Below are positions 7,496-16,424 of a DNA stretch of 34,965 nucleotides, in pieces. Both the position numbers and the translations under genes were made by a program. This stretch comes from Deltaproteobacteria bacterium. GTDB lineage: Bacteria; Desulfobacterota; Binatia; UBA12015. Position 1 is the stretch's first letter; every line of letters starts with the position of its first letter. The DNA lies in the NCBI GenBank assembly GCA_029262355.1, contig JAJCZO010000301.1, positions 1 to 34,965 of the forward strand. Direction: 5' to 3'. The notes beneath the pieces were generated by a model, which was given only the letters and a program-made list of their open reading frames with translations, was not told the origin of the DNA and did not search any database.

Positions 7496-8386
7496 TCATC
7501 CCAGCTCATCGATCGAGCGTGGCCAATCCGCCCGAAGGAGCCGGGAGAGGGCTCGGTCCCGAAGGAGCTTGCCCCCCGTCTGACAGGTGGCGCAGTAGTT
7601 CGTCTCGTTGCTGGCGTACCGGATTCGCTGCACCGGCTGGCCGCAATCCCGACACGGCTTGCCGTAGCGGCCGTGAACCGCGAAATCGTCGCGGAACGCC
7701 GTGATGTCCCCCGCACCGGGGAACCGACCGGCGAAGTCGGCCTCGAGACGGCCGACCCAACGCCTCAGGACTTCCTGAACCGCCTCATGGAGCCGCGAAA
7801 CCTCGTCCGCATCGAGCTTCTTGGTGTGCTGAACCGGGGACAGCCGAGCCGCGTGAAGGATCTCGTCCGAATAGGCGTTTCCGATTCCACTGAAGGTCCG
7901 GGGATCGGTCAAGGAACGCTTCAGGGTGTGGTTCTCGGCCCGCAGCGCGCTGGCGAACTTCTCGAGCGATAGCCCGAGTACTTCGAGCCCTCCCGGATCG
8001 TGCTCGGCCAGGCCCACCTCCCCCTGAACGACGTGAAGAGAGGCACGCTTACGCTTGCTCGCCTCGGTCACGAGCAACGTGCCGGTGGGGAAGTCGAAGG
8101 CGACCAGCCCGATTCGCCCCGGTGGGTTGGCGCCCCGCTTCCCCCACCGCAACCGTCCGGCGATCATGAGATGGATCACGAGGAACAACTCGTGCTCGAG
8201 CTCCAAGGCGAGCCGCTTTCCCAATCGGCGAATGTCGAGGACCTTGCGGCCAAGCGCCTCGTCCGGCGACGGCTCGACGGAGCGCAGGAGAAACGGCGTC
8301 TTCAGGCGGACCGCCTCGAGCGTTTGGCCGACCAACTTCTCGCGGAGCTTCGAACGATAGATCTCGACGTCGGGAAGCTCCGGCAT
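7496..8386 (-). CDS. mutM: Fpg/MutM-family DNA glycosylase (variant zinc finger)
   Basis: 296 residues. Begins MPELPDVE with catalytic Pro2 and Glu3, has the conserved Lys of RLGKRL, the HLMIAGRL loop, a helix-two-turn-helix region (TFSGIGNAYSDEILHAARLSP) and a C-terminal C-x2-C...C-x2-C zinc finger (CRDCG...CATCQ). Family members excise oxidised bases such as 8-oxoguanine or formamidopyrimidines. The finger lacks the Arg that normally sits 5 residues before its third Cys (ASNETNYC here) and continues about 27 residues past the last Cys, so this is a variant branch and substrate preference is uncertain. The ATG has GAGAGG 6 bases upstream; reading frame further upstream overlaps the previous gene. 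It lies 10 bases after a glycosyltransferase gene and ends the glycan operon. Confidence 0.85.
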   Translation of the reverse strand: MPELPDVEIYRSKLREKLVGQTLEAVRLKTPFLLRSVEPSPDEALGRKVLDIRRLGKRLALELEHELFLVIHLMIAGRLRWGKRGANPPGRIGLVAFDFPTGTLLVTEASKRKRASLHVVQGEVGLAEHDPGGLEVLGLSLEKFASALRAENHTLKRSLTDPRTFSGIGNAYSDEILHAARLSPVQHTKKLDADEVSRLHEAVQEVLRRWVGRLEADFAGRFPGAGDITAFRDDFAVHGRYGKPCRDCGQPVQRIRYASNETNYCATCQTGGKLLRDRALSRLLRADWPRSIDELG

Positions 8387-8396
8387 GGTCGACCTC

Positions 8397-9704
8397 TCAG
8401 ACGAGCCCGTCGAGATAGGCACGCCGATGCGACCACCGACGACGAAGGGCCTTCTCGGTGGCCGGCGACGGGGCTTGGCTCTCCCCTTCGCCCCCACGCA
8501 AGCCGAGCGCCGGACACAGCGCGACCGCCAGCCCGAGATCACGGATCCGGAAGCTGAGATCGATCGCGGAGAGCCCCCCGGGCTCGAGCTTCTCGTCGAA
8601 CCCCCCCGCGCGGCGGAGCACCGAACGCGGGGCGACGAGGCCGAGGCCATCGAGCGCCGCGACACGCAGTGCTTCCTCGCCAAGCCGTGACCGTCGCTCA
8701 CCGAGCGCGCTCGGTGGCAGCCGTGCCTTCAGCCCCACGGCCCCGAGCTCACGCCCCGCCGCAAGAGCCTCGATCGCGGGAACGAGCCATCGGGCTCCAT
8801 CCGGCCGCTGACTCGCGTGCACGAGAGCCACGAACTCGCTGCGAGTGGCCGACAGGCCCAGATTCCAGGCGGCGGCGCGTCCTGGCCGGGCGCTACGAAA
8901 GAGCGCGATCCGCCCCTCCTCCTCCATCACATCGAGAGCGTCGGAGGCCGGATCCTGGACACCCGCCACGACCGCCAACCGGTACGCCCCATCAGCGCGC
9001 GCCGACTCGAAGGCAGAGACCGCGGCGAGCGTCTGCTCCGCATCCGTCGCCGTCACGAGCAGTACCGTCGTCGAGGGGCGTGCTGCCAGGTCGACGAGGA
9101 TCCCGGCCGAACGTCCCCATCCCGGCGCATCTTCGGCGTCCGGGACCACGTGGACCAACCGTCCCCCGCCCGCGACCGACAGGAGATGGCGTGCCGCGCG
9201 CGAGTCGGCGCCCACCAGGTCTTCCACCGTGTCGACGAGAGCCCGCTCGGTCTGGGCATCGTACGACAGCGGCCCCCGCGGGGGGCCGCTCGGCGCGGGC
9301 GCATCGTACGCCACGCGAGCACCGAAGCCGGCCAGATCGCGCGCGAGGGCGATCGTCTCGGCGTCGGCCACGCCGAGGAGAACCCGCAGCCGATCGACCC
9401 CCTGGGCGCACTCGCTGCGAAGCGCCGGGAGACTCCACCGCTCGAGGACACGCAGCCGCTCGCTCGTATCGGGGAGACGCCCGGTAGAATCTCGCGCGAC
9501 GAAAGTGGTCTGATGGCCACGCTCGGCCAACCCACGTGCGAGCGCGCTGCTGCGCTTCGCGCTCGTGCCACAACCGACGACCAGCCAATCCTCACGGCGT
9601 GGTCCGGCTGCAGTCGGCTCCGCTGGCGGCACATTGCGATCGACCGACTCCTTGGGCCCCGAGCGACGCAGCAGTCTTGTGAGAATGGACGGACGGCGGC
9701 TCAT
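8397..9704 (-). CDS. Two-domain glycosyltransferase-like protein, degenerate GT2 domain
   Basis: 435 residues from an ATG in ATGA overlap with the previous gene (an ATG two codons earlier is possible). Residues 39-200 look like the N-terminal Rossmann lobe of GT4 enzymes (LVVGCGTSAKRSSALARGLAERGH), without a recognisable GT4 nucleotide-sugar lobe. Residues 212-405 follow a GT2 outline (VLLVTATDAEQTLAAVSAFES, RAAAWNLGLSATRSEFVALVH, VLRRAGGFDEKL, IDLSFRIRDLGL), but the DxD metal site is HAS. It may therefore be a non-catalytic partner or have an altered mechanism. It sits between an active-looking GT2 and mutM in the glycan operon. The family is recognised only by pattern. Confidence 0.6.
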   Translation of the reverse strand: MSRRPSILTRLLRRSGPKESVDRNVPPAEPTAAGPRREDWLVVGCGTSAKRSSALARGLAERGHQTTFVARDSTGRLPDTSERLRVLERWSLPALRSECAQGVDRLRVLLGVADAETIALARDLAGFGARVAYDAPAPSGPPRGPLSYDAQTERALVDTVEDLVGADSRAARHLLSVAGGGRLVHVVPDAEDAPGWGRSAGILVDLAARPSTTVLLVTATDAEQTLAAVSAFESARADGAYRLAVVAGVQDPASDALDVMEEEGRIALFRSARPGRAAAWNLGLSATRSEFVALVHASQRPDGARWLVPAIEALAAGRELGAVGLKARLPPSALGERRSRLGEEALRVAALDGLGLVAPRSVLRRAGGFDEKLEPGGLSAIDLSFRIRDLGLAVALCPALGLRGGEGESQAPSPATEKALRRRWSHRRAYLDGLV

Positions 9705-10657
9705 TCCCATCCCGTCGCTCCGCCAGAAACACCACCCCAGGCTCCAGGCCGAGCGAGTTCCGGCGCCTCCTCGAGCAATGCTTCGAGGCCCGGACACGAG
9801 GCGATCGTTTCCCCAGCCGCCCGGGCCGCGACCAGTGCGGCTCGAGCGAAGGGACGTACTTCGCGCAGTCGCGACGCGAGCAGAGCCGCCGCGAGTGCCG
9901 TATGCCCCTCGGGCGCGAACCAGCTCACCCACCGCTTCATTCCGCACCGAACGAGCGCGCCCACGAGCGCATACGCACGCTCCTCCTCCGTACACGGGGT
10001 GGGCGTCGCGCTCTGGTTGCCGCCGTGCCAACGAACGCGAACGAGTCGATCCGCTGCGACCATCGCCTCACCGTGAGGAAGAAGCCGGAGCCACAGATCG
10101 TAGTCCTGCGCGACTCGGAGCGAGGGATCGAACCCACCGACGCGTAGCGCGAGCTCCCGATCGAAGAGCGCGCCCGGAGCGCAGACGGGATTGCGCGGTA
10201 CGAGCTGTCTTGCGAGCGAGCTGGTGTCGGAGGCTTCGACGTCGAACCACGCCTGGGGCGCCGGATCGTCGAGCGGCCGGTCTTGCGCGTCGACGATCGT
10301 CGGGCGGCAGAACACGACGGAACGACCTCGCGAATCGGCGGCGGCGACCTGTGCGGCCAGCGCGCCGGGCTCGAGCAGGTCGTCCGAGGGGAGCATCTTG
10401 GCAAAGCGGCCCCGCGCCTCCTGCAGCCCTCTGTTGAGGGTGCGCGACAATCCTCGGTTCTCGTGGCGCAAGACCCGCAGCCGTGGATCGCGGATCGCCT
10501 CGAGCTGGGCCGGGCTGCCGTCACTCGACCCGTCATCGATCGCGATGACTTCGTGCATCACCCCCTCTTGCTCGAGGGCGCTTCTCACGGCCGCCACCAC
10601 GAACCTCTCGTGGTCGAAGCTCGGCACGATCACACTCACCTGAATCTGGTCGCTCAT
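9701..10657 (-). CDS. GT2 family glycosyltransferase
   Basis: 318 residues. The canonical GT-A fold is visible: VSVIVPSFDHERFVVAAVRSAL, EVIAIDDGSSDGS, then LPSDDLLEPGAL (DD metal site) and VAQDYDLWLRLLP (acceptor/catalytic region), followed by a helical C-terminus of about 90 residues. It should transfer a sugar from a nucleotide donor to a lipid-linked or growing glycan at the cytoplasmic face; donor and acceptor cannot be told from sequence. The ATG at 10657 is in ATGA overlap with the upstream GT4-GT2 gene; an open extension to 10795 lies inside that gene and is rejected. Its stop overlaps the next start. Confidence 0.85.
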   Translation of the reverse strand: MSDQIQVSVIVPSFDHERFVVAAVRSALEQEGVMHEVIAIDDGSSDGSPAQLEAIRDPRLRVLRHENRGLSRTLNRGLQEARGRFAKMLPSDDLLEPGALAAQVAAADSRGRSVVFCRPTIVDAQDRPLDDPAPQAWFDVEASDTSSLARQLVPRNPVCAPGALFDRELALRVGGFDPSLRVAQDYDLWLRLLPHGEAMVAADRLVRVRWHGGNQSATPTPCTEEERAYALVGALVRCGMKRWVSWFAPEGHTALAAALLASRLREVRPFARAALVAARAAGETIASCPGLEALLEEAPELARPGAWGGVSGGATGWE

Positions 10658-12876
10658 GACTTTGACCCGCCGCGGTTGGGGATCGTATGCATGGATAGGC
10701 GGTCGGGCACACCCCGGGGCATCCACCGTGTCCGTGACCCGAGCCACCGCCCGGTGAACGCGCCAAGATGATAGGCCGCCGCCGGCACGGCCCACCTCAG
10801 AGCCACCTCCGCCCTCGACTGCCCGGTATGCCCGGCCCAGAAGTCGACATCCCGCCGAGCTTCGCGCAATGACGCACGCCAGCCTTGGGTCAGGCTGAAG
10901 TCGTCAACCCGCCCCAGGTCCTCCGCCAGAGATCTCCAGTGATCGAAGTTCCGCCTGAGATTGCCCCACGGCGAGTACGAATGGGAATGCCGGACGATCG
11001 ACTCGCGAACGAGCTCCGTTCGCCAACCTGCATCGAGAACTTCGCGCGCCCAGCCCCGGTCCTCCGCAAAGGAGACATCCGGGAAGGGCCGTCGCAGCAA
11101 CAGTCCACGGCGATACGCCGCAGAATTGTTGGAGAGGGAGCACTCCGAGCCCGGGTCGGCCGCATAGGCGGGATTGCCACGCCCGGTCTGCTTCGCGGGA
11201 CTCCCGGGGAGAAAGGGCGGATGCTCACTCAGCATTCGCCACTCCATCGGATGACACTGGGGCCGTGGCACGTGAAGGCTCCAAGCCGCCGCGCAGAGCG
11301 GGTCCGACTCCAGCGCCGCGACGAGCCGAGCGAGCCACTGTTCGTTCGCCGGCGCCGCGTCCTGCGTGAGGAACACCACGATGTCGCCGTTCGCCTCACA
11401 TGCCGCCAGATTGCGCGTCCGTCCGTGGCCGAACTCCTCGGCAGCGATCTGTACGACGCGGGCGCCGTAACGAGCGAGCACCTCGAGGGTGTGATCCGTC
11501 GATCCCGAGTCGATTGCGAGAATCTCGACGAGCTCGAAGGACCCCTTCTGCGCGCGCACGGCCTGAAGCGACTCTTCGAGCCACGCCGCACCATCCTTGG
11601 TCACGTAGGCAACACTGACCCGAGGAGCGGCTTCTTCCGCACGGGCGTGGGGCGCATCGATCACACGCGCGAACAGGTTCTCGAGCCTCACCGCGGCATC
11701 AGCGACGGTCGGCAGATCGGTCGCCGGAGCGGTGAGTGCTGCCCGCAGGTCAGGGTCGCTGCGCAGTCGCAGCAGAGCCGCGGCGAGCGCGCCAACCGAG
11801 CCCGACTCCACCAAAATCGCATCCTCGCCGTCGCGCAGCCAATCTGCTGGGCCGCCGGTCTTCGACGCGACGACGGCAAGGCCCGCAGCGCGCGCTTCGC
11901 GAGCAACCCGCGACCATGACTCATCGGAGCGCGACGCCACGACCAAAACGTCGGCACGCGCGAGCACCTCATCGAGCGCGGATGCGAGGAAAGCCCCCCC
12001 CCAACGCACCGCGCGCCCCTCGGTTCGCTCCCGCAGCGCCGCGACCCACTCCTCGGCACCCGCGACCGCTTCGCCGCGGATCGTCAACTCGAACTCGCCA
12101 TTCGGCAACCGCTCGAACGCTTCGACGAGAACATCGAGGCCCTTGTGAGCCATCAGCGTACCGATGAAGAGCACGCGAAGCGGCTCGCCGTCGCGACGAT
12201 CGTCGCGCGACGAAACAGCGGGCAACCACGCAAGTACCGGCTCGACGATCTCGATGCGATCACGAAGAAACGGCAGCTCGACTTCGTACCGTTGCCGCAG
12301 CGACGGCGACGGTGCCGTCACGGCATCGACCTTGGCCAGTCGCCGCGCCATCGCGTCGAATCGGTCGCGCACCGCCTCACCTACCCCGTGCTCGGACAGG
12401 CACCCCACGCAACGAAGACCGCCGTCCGGCCCTGGACAGCGCTCGCCATCGGCGTCCACCAAGAAGAGGCGATGGCAGAGATAGTACGCATCGTGGAGCG
12501 AGAGCACGACGGGAACGTCGGCAGTTCGGGCGACGTCGATGAGCCGCGCCGACAACGTCACGAGGTGCTGGACGTGCAGGACGTCAGGCTGGACGTCGTC
12601 GAGGAACTGGCGAAACGCGCCGTCCAGAAAGTCACCTTCGTAGTATTCGGAGAACGGGGAGCGCGCCGTCGCTTCGACATCGACCCAGCGCACCCGCACC
12701 CGACCGACGGACTCCTCGCGCGTCGCCCCATCGGGCCCCGGCCCAGAGGCGTCGCGCGCAAAAACGCGGACATCATGACCCCGTTGGGCCAATGCCTCGG
12801 CCTGCTCGAAAGCTACACGCTCGACACCACCCATTGCTGCGGGCGGGTAGCCGTGCACCGCGACCGCGATCCGCAC
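10654..12876 (-). CDS. GT4-GT2 fusion glycosyltransferase (rhamnosyltransferase-like GT2 half)
   Basis: 740 residues. Residues 1-400 form a complete GT4 enzyme: VRIAVAVHGYPPAAMGGVER, FIGTLMAHKGLDVLVEAF, and the E-x7-E region ESWSRVAREARAAGLAVVASKTGG (written in two parts here). Residues 418-650 form a GT2 domain with LAIDSGSTDHT, FGHGRTRN (482-489) and VVFLTQDAAP (TQDA near 504-507), the combination typical of bacterial rhamnosyltransferases of the WbbL/RfbN type. One chain may thus add two successive sugars. The GTG at 12876 lies 10 bases after the previous gene and directly starts the Rossmann strand; its ribosome site (TAGG) is weak. The donor is inferred, not shown; gmd and an rmd-like gene elsewhere in the window could supply GDP-rhamnose. 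Confidence 0.85.
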   Translation of the reverse strand: MRIAVAVHGYPPAAMGGVERVAFEQAEALAQRGHDVRVFARDASGPGPDGATREESVGRVRVRWVDVEATARSPFSEYYEGDFLDGAFRQFLDDVQPDVLHVQHLVTLSARLIDVARTADVPVVLSLHDAYYLCHRLFLVDADGERCPGPDGGLRCVGCLSEHGVGEAVRDRFDAMARRLAKVDAVTAPSPSLRQRYEVELPFLRDRIEIVEPVLAWLPAVSSRDDRRDGEPLRVLFIGTLMAHKGLDVLVEAFERLPNGEFELTIRGEAVAGAEEWVAALRERTEGRAVRWGGAFLASALDEVLARADVLVVASRSDESWSRVAREARAAGLAVVASKTGGPADWLRDGEDAILVESGSVGALAAALLRLRSDPDLRAALTAPATDLPTVADAAVRLENLFARVIDAPHARAEEAAPRVSVAYVTKDGAAWLEESLQAVRAQKGSFELVEILAIDSGSTDHTLEVLARYGARVVQIAAEEFGHGRTRNLAACEANGDIVVFLTQDAAPANEQWLARLVAALESDPLCAAAWSLHVPRPQCHPMEWRMLSEHPPFLPGSPAKQTGRGNPAYAADPGSECSLSNNSAAYRRGLLLRRPFPDVSFAEDRGWAREVLDAGWRTELVRESIVRHSHSYSPWGNLRRNFDHWRSLAEDLGRVDDFSLTQGWRASLREARRDVDFWAGHTGQSRAEVALRWAVPAAAYHLGAFTGRWLGSRTRWMPRGVPDRLSMHTIPNRGGSKS

Positions 12877-12886
12877 GCAGTTGGAC

Positions 12887-14023
12887 CTACGGAAAAACCG
12901 CCGCGCGCACAATCGCCTCGAGCTCATCGACGAGTCCGGGGAACGAGGCGGACGCGTGTGCCCGAGAAACGGCCTCGGGCGAAAAGCGCTGGCCTCGCCG
13001 CACCTCTTCGAGCGCCTCGACCAGGGCGGGCACATCGCCGGGCGGGACGAGGCGCCCGGTCTCGCCGTCCACGACCAACTCGGGCAACCCGCCCACCCGG
13101 GTGGTCACGACGGGCCGCCCGTACGCATACGCGAGAGGGACGACGGCAGACTGCGTCCCCGAAACGTAGGGCAGAACGGCGACCGTGGCAGCCGCGAAGT
13201 AGTCGTCGACCTCTTCCTGCGTCACGAACCGGTCGTCGATCCGGACGCGCCCGCTCAGACCCGCCTTCGCCAAGCGGGCTTCGGCGGGCGCGCGATCCAC
13301 GTACCATTCGCCCGCGAGGATCGCGCGCCACGGTGCGCCGTCGGCGGACAGTCGGGTCAAAGCCTCGAGCAGTACATCGACGCCCTTGTACGAGCGTATG
13401 TGTCCGAAGAACAGGAACACGACTTCGTTCGGGTCGAGCCCAAGGCGCCGCCTGGAGTCCGACGGCTCGACGCGACGCACCGACGAAGGCGCGGGCATCG
13501 CCACGCTGCGAACCTCACCGCGGACGCCCAGATCGCGAAGCGCGCCCTCCTCCGCCGCGGCGTGAACGAGACTCACGTCCGCGGGGTGAAACCCGAGGCG
13601 CAGCAGAGGCCCCCAAGGAACCCCATCTTCATGCGGCCGTGCGTTGTGCACCATCCAGACGATCCTCGCGCGGCGACGGGCACGATGCGCGATGACAGCC
13701 AGCGGTGGCGCGAAGAACGGATGCCACCGCTGCAGCAACACCACGTCCGGCTCGAACGCCCCCACCTGACTCGCCGACCGATACCACGACCACGGCGCGA
13801 CGGAATCGATCGGTGCACAGACCCCGACGGTTGCTTCGGGCGGCGGCGGCCCGGCGTCGAGCTGGGTTCGCCCGGGGAAGAGCATCGACGGATACTGGCG
13901 CCGATACGAGAAAACCCTCGTGTCGTGCCCTCGCGCCCGCGCTTCGCCGACGATGCCAGCGGTGTGCTGCGCGATCCCTCCGCGTAGCGGATGAATCGGC
14001 CCAACGATCGCGAGTCGAGTCAC
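12887..14023 (-). CDS. GT4 family glycosyltransferase
   Basis: 378 residues. The N-terminal lobe starts MTRLAIVGPIHPLRGGIAQHTAGIV; the C-terminal lobe contains FLFFGHIRSYKGVDVLLEAL and the variant nucleotide-sugar motif PYVSGTQSAVVPLAYAYG followed by PVVTTRVGGLPELVVDGETG. The first Glu of the usual E-x7-E is replaced by the TQS form seen in a common GT4 subgroup. It should retain the donor configuration and act in the cytoplasm on lipid-linked glycan. The GTG at 14023 is in GTGA overlap with the ligase-like gene; a longer frame to 14389 lies inside that gene. It is 10 bases before the GT4-GT2 fusion. Confidence 0.85.
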   Translation of the reverse strand: MTRLAIVGPIHPLRGGIAQHTAGIVGEARARGHDTRVFSYRRQYPSMLFPGRTQLDAGPPPPEATVGVCAPIDSVAPWSWYRSASQVGAFEPDVVLLQRWHPFFAPPLAVIAHRARRRARIVWMVHNARPHEDGVPWGPLLRLGFHPADVSLVHAAAEEGALRDLGVRGEVRSVAMPAPSSVRRVEPSDSRRRLGLDPNEVVFLFFGHIRSYKGVDVLLEALTRLSADGAPWRAILAGEWYVDRAPAEARLAKAGLSGRVRIDDRFVTQEEVDDYFAAATVAVLPYVSGTQSAVVPLAYAYGRPVVTTRVGGLPELVVDGETGRLVPPGDVPALVEALEEVRRGQRFSPEAVSRAHASASFPGLVDELEAIVRAAVFP

Positions 14024-15294
14024 TTCGCCTCGGGGGATGCGCGGCGCGCGACCGCCACCACGGTTCCCAGAAGCAGGCCGGTCATGATGCCATCGACCGG
14101 GTCGCGCAAGAAGTAATGCACGAAGTTGTGTGCAAAGAGGGCCGCGACGGCCAAGGCCGCGCCGACGCCGACGCCATACCACTGCGCGGGAGCCCGGGAG
14201 AGGCGCCGCATCCCAGACCAGAGCGGGACCGCGAAGAATGCGACGAGGAGCGCGACACCCACCACGCCGAGCTCGACCCAAACGTGCAGCGGCAACGAGT
14301 GCGCGTGCCCAAGGAACCAGAACCTGCTGAGCTCGATAGGCGCCTCCCCTACGAGCAAGGACCAGTTGCCGCCGCCGAAGCCGACCCACGGACGCCGTTC
14401 AATCAGCTCGAGGGCGTAGCGGTAGACCATCTTCCGGGAACCGATCCCACCGTGTGAAACGAACGCGTACGTGCCGACTAGGGCGGCGGCAGCCGCCGCG
14501 GCGACGACGACGGTCGCACCGCGGACCCGCCGTGCTCGCGCCCCAGCGCCCAGACCGTAGCGACGAGCAACCAACCAACCGGCCGCGAGAGTGCTGCCCC
14601 CGCCCAACGCTGCGAGACTCCCCATCGAGCCCGTCCCCCACACCCCGGCAGCAGCCGCCGCCACGCCGATCAGGCACACCCAAGGAAGGACAGCCGAGAC
14701 CCCCGCCGCCGCGAGGAGGATCCCGGCCTGCTCCAAGAATTCACCCAGACGATTCGGATGCCAGAAGAGAGCGCGCCCCCGGACGTCGCCGTACCACGAG
14801 ATCCCCCGCATGTGCAGCGCGTCGTCCGCCCCGAGCGGGGCGATCACGTGCACACGCTCCGCGAAGCCCCAAAGCGCGTGAGGAACGATCGATGCGACGC
14901 TCCCGAGCACCAACGGACGCGGACTCGGGGTTCGGTCGGCCGCGGCGAACCACGCAGCCCCAACGACCATGAGCCATTTCCCGAGGAGGCCAAACAGGAA
15001 CATCGGCTGTCGGGCCCACACCCCCGACAAGAAGATCCAGATCGGCAGTCCCATGGTCGCGAGCAGAAAAGCGCGCTCCTCTGCAAGGACGGTGGCGATC
15101 TCGCGGGAGCGCCCGAGTGCCGCGCCGCAGAAGAACAGCGTCGCCGGATAGACCGAGGGCCAAAGCGGCACCCGCAGTGGAACGAGGAGAAGCGTCACCA
15201 CGAGAGCTACGGTCGGTGCGAAGCGGCCGAGCGCGACACCTAGGATTACGACGGCCGCGCCGCCGACAAGGAGAGCCGTGTCGCCGCCCGCCAT
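14020..15294 (-). CDS. O-antigen ligase/polymerase-like membrane protein (WaaL/Wzy family)
   Basis: 424 residues with about ten hydrophobic helices. The region RPWVGFGGGNWSLL (about 310) and then GHAHSLPLHVWVELGVVGVALLVAFFAV (split here as H-A-H before a helix) match the large periplasmic loop and following helix of the Wzy_C/O-antigen ligase superfamily. In an ABC-exporter (Wzm/Wzt) pathway no Wzy polymerase is needed, so a WaaL-type ligase that moves finished polysaccharide from undecaprenyl diphosphate to lipid A-core is the more likely role; this is inference. The ATG is in TGATG overlap with wecB, and the stop overlaps the GT4 start. Confidence 0.75.
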   Translation of the reverse strand: MAGGDTALLVGGAAVVILGVALGRFAPTVALVVTLLLVPLRVPLWPSVYPATLFFCGAALGRSREIATVLAEERAFLLATMGLPIWIFLSGVWARQPMFLFGLLGKWLMVVGAAWFAAADRTPSPRPLVLGSVASIVPHALWGFAERVHVIAPLGADDALHMRGISWYGDVRGRALFWHPNRLGEFLEQAGILLAAAGVSAVLPWVCLIGVAAAAAGVWGTGSMGSLAALGGGSTLAAGWLVARRYGLGAGARARRVRGATVVVAAAAAAALVGTYAFVSHGGIGSRKMVYRYALELIERRPWVGFGGGNWSLLVGEAPIELSRFWFLGHAHSLPLHVWVELGVVGVALLVAFFAVPLWSGMRRLSRAPAQWYGVGVGAALAVAALFAHNFVHYFLRDPVDGIMTGLLLGTVVAVARRASPEAK

Positions 15295-16424
15295 CACCCA
15301 CGTCCGGGGACGAACGGGCCCCACGACTCGCCGCCCAGAATGGAAACGATCCGCTCCGAGGCTCGTCCGTCGCCGTAGGGGTTTACCGCCTGCGCCATCC
15401 GCTCGTGCTCGATAGGGTCGCGCAACACACGATTGGCAGCGGCGACGATCGCATCCTCTTCGACACCAACCAACCGCACGGCTCCGGCGGCAACCGCCTC
15501 TGGTCGTTCCGTGGTCGTGCGCAGCACGAGTGCCGGCACGCCGAGGGACGGCGCTTCCTCCTGCACACCTCCCGAGTCGCTCAAGATCAGGTATGCACGC
15601 GACATCAACGAGACGAAGCCGTCGTAATCGAGCGGCTCGATGAGATGCACGCGTGCCACATCCGCGAGCATCTCTTGCATGGTTCCCCGAACGTTCGGAT
15701 TCGGATGCACCGGATAGACGATCCGGACGTCCGGATGGTCGGCTGCGATGCGCGTGATCGCCCGCGCGATCGCGCGCATCCCATCGCCGAAGCTCTCGCG
15801 ACGATGGGCCGTCACGAGCACGAGACGCTCGTTGGGGCCGATCGTGACGCCAACGTCTTGCGAACTTCGGTCCAGCCCGCGCGCCGTAATCTGGCGCAAC
15901 GCATCCACGACCGTATTGCCCGTCACGTAGACCGTGTCGGCAGACAACCCCTCCCGCCTCAGGTTGTCGGCCGAAGTGGACGTCGGAACGAAATGCGCCT
16001 GGCTCACCCGGTCCGCGATGATACGGTTCAACTCCTCGGGGAACGGATGCTCCAAATCCCCGGTTCGCAGTCCGGCCTCGACGTGCGCTACCGGAACTCT
16101 GCGGTAGAACGCCGCTAACGCGGCCACCATCGCCGTCGTCGTATCCCCCTGGACGAGGAGCCAGTCCGGCCTGGCTGCTTCGATTACCCCGTCGACGGCG
16201 GTGAGACCGCGCGCGGTGAGACCGGTCAGGGTTTGGTTCGGGCGCATCAAGTCGAGATCGTGGTCCGGCTCGATCCCAAACAGGTCCAACGCCTGGTCGA
16301 GCATCCCTCGATGCTGCGCCGTCGCACATACCTCGACGAGGCAACCCCGACGGCGGGCCTCGCCGACCACCGGGGCCATCTTGATGGCCTCCGGGCGGGT
16401 ACCCACGACTGCGAGAAGTCTCAT
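15294..16424 (-). CDS. wecB: UDP-N-acetylglucosamine 2-epimerase (non-hydrolysing)
   Basis: 376 residues, typical length. Motifs run in order: GTRPEAIKMAPV (8-19), QHRGMLDQ, VQGDTTTAMVAA (Asp94), VAHVEAGLRTGD (Glu116), PFPEELNRIIADR (Glu130/131), TGNTVVDAL, VTAHRRESFG (His207) and SDSGGVQEEAPSLGVP. These are the catalytic and UDP-binding residues of the enzyme that interconverts UDP-GlcNAc and UDP-ManNAc. The product could enter the glycan directly or be oxidised to ManNAcA; no wecC-type dehydrogenase is present in this window. The ATG is in TGATG overlap with wzt, and the stop is in TGATG overlap with the ligase gene. Confidence 0.95.
   Translation of the reverse strand: MRLLAVVGTRPEAIKMAPVVGEARRRGCLVEVCATAQHRGMLDQALDLFGIEPDHDLDLMRPNQTLTGLTARGLTAVDGVIEAARPDWLLVQGDTTTAMVAALAAFYRRVPVAHVEAGLRTGDLEHPFPEELNRIIADRVSQAHFVPTSTSADNLRREGLSADTVYVTGNTVVDALRQITARGLDRSSQDVGVTIGPNERLVLVTAHRRESFGDGMRAIARAITRIAADHPDVRIVYPVHPNPNVRGTMQEMLADVARVHLIEPLDYDGFVSLMSRAYLILSDSGGVQEEAPSLGVPALVLRTTTERPEAVAAGAVRLVGVEEDAIVAAANRVLRDPIEHERMAQAVNPYGDGRASERIVSILGGESWGPFVPGRG

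Noticed and set aside
9705..10031. Extended N-terminus for the degenerate glycosyltransferase
   Set aside because: Arg-rich read-through inside the upstream GT2 gene; an ATGA-coupled start is available.
12145..13695. Plus-strand open frame of 516 codons opposite two glycosyltransferase genes
   Set aside because: Arg/Pro-rich, no motif, crosses the boundary of two well-defined minus-strand genes.
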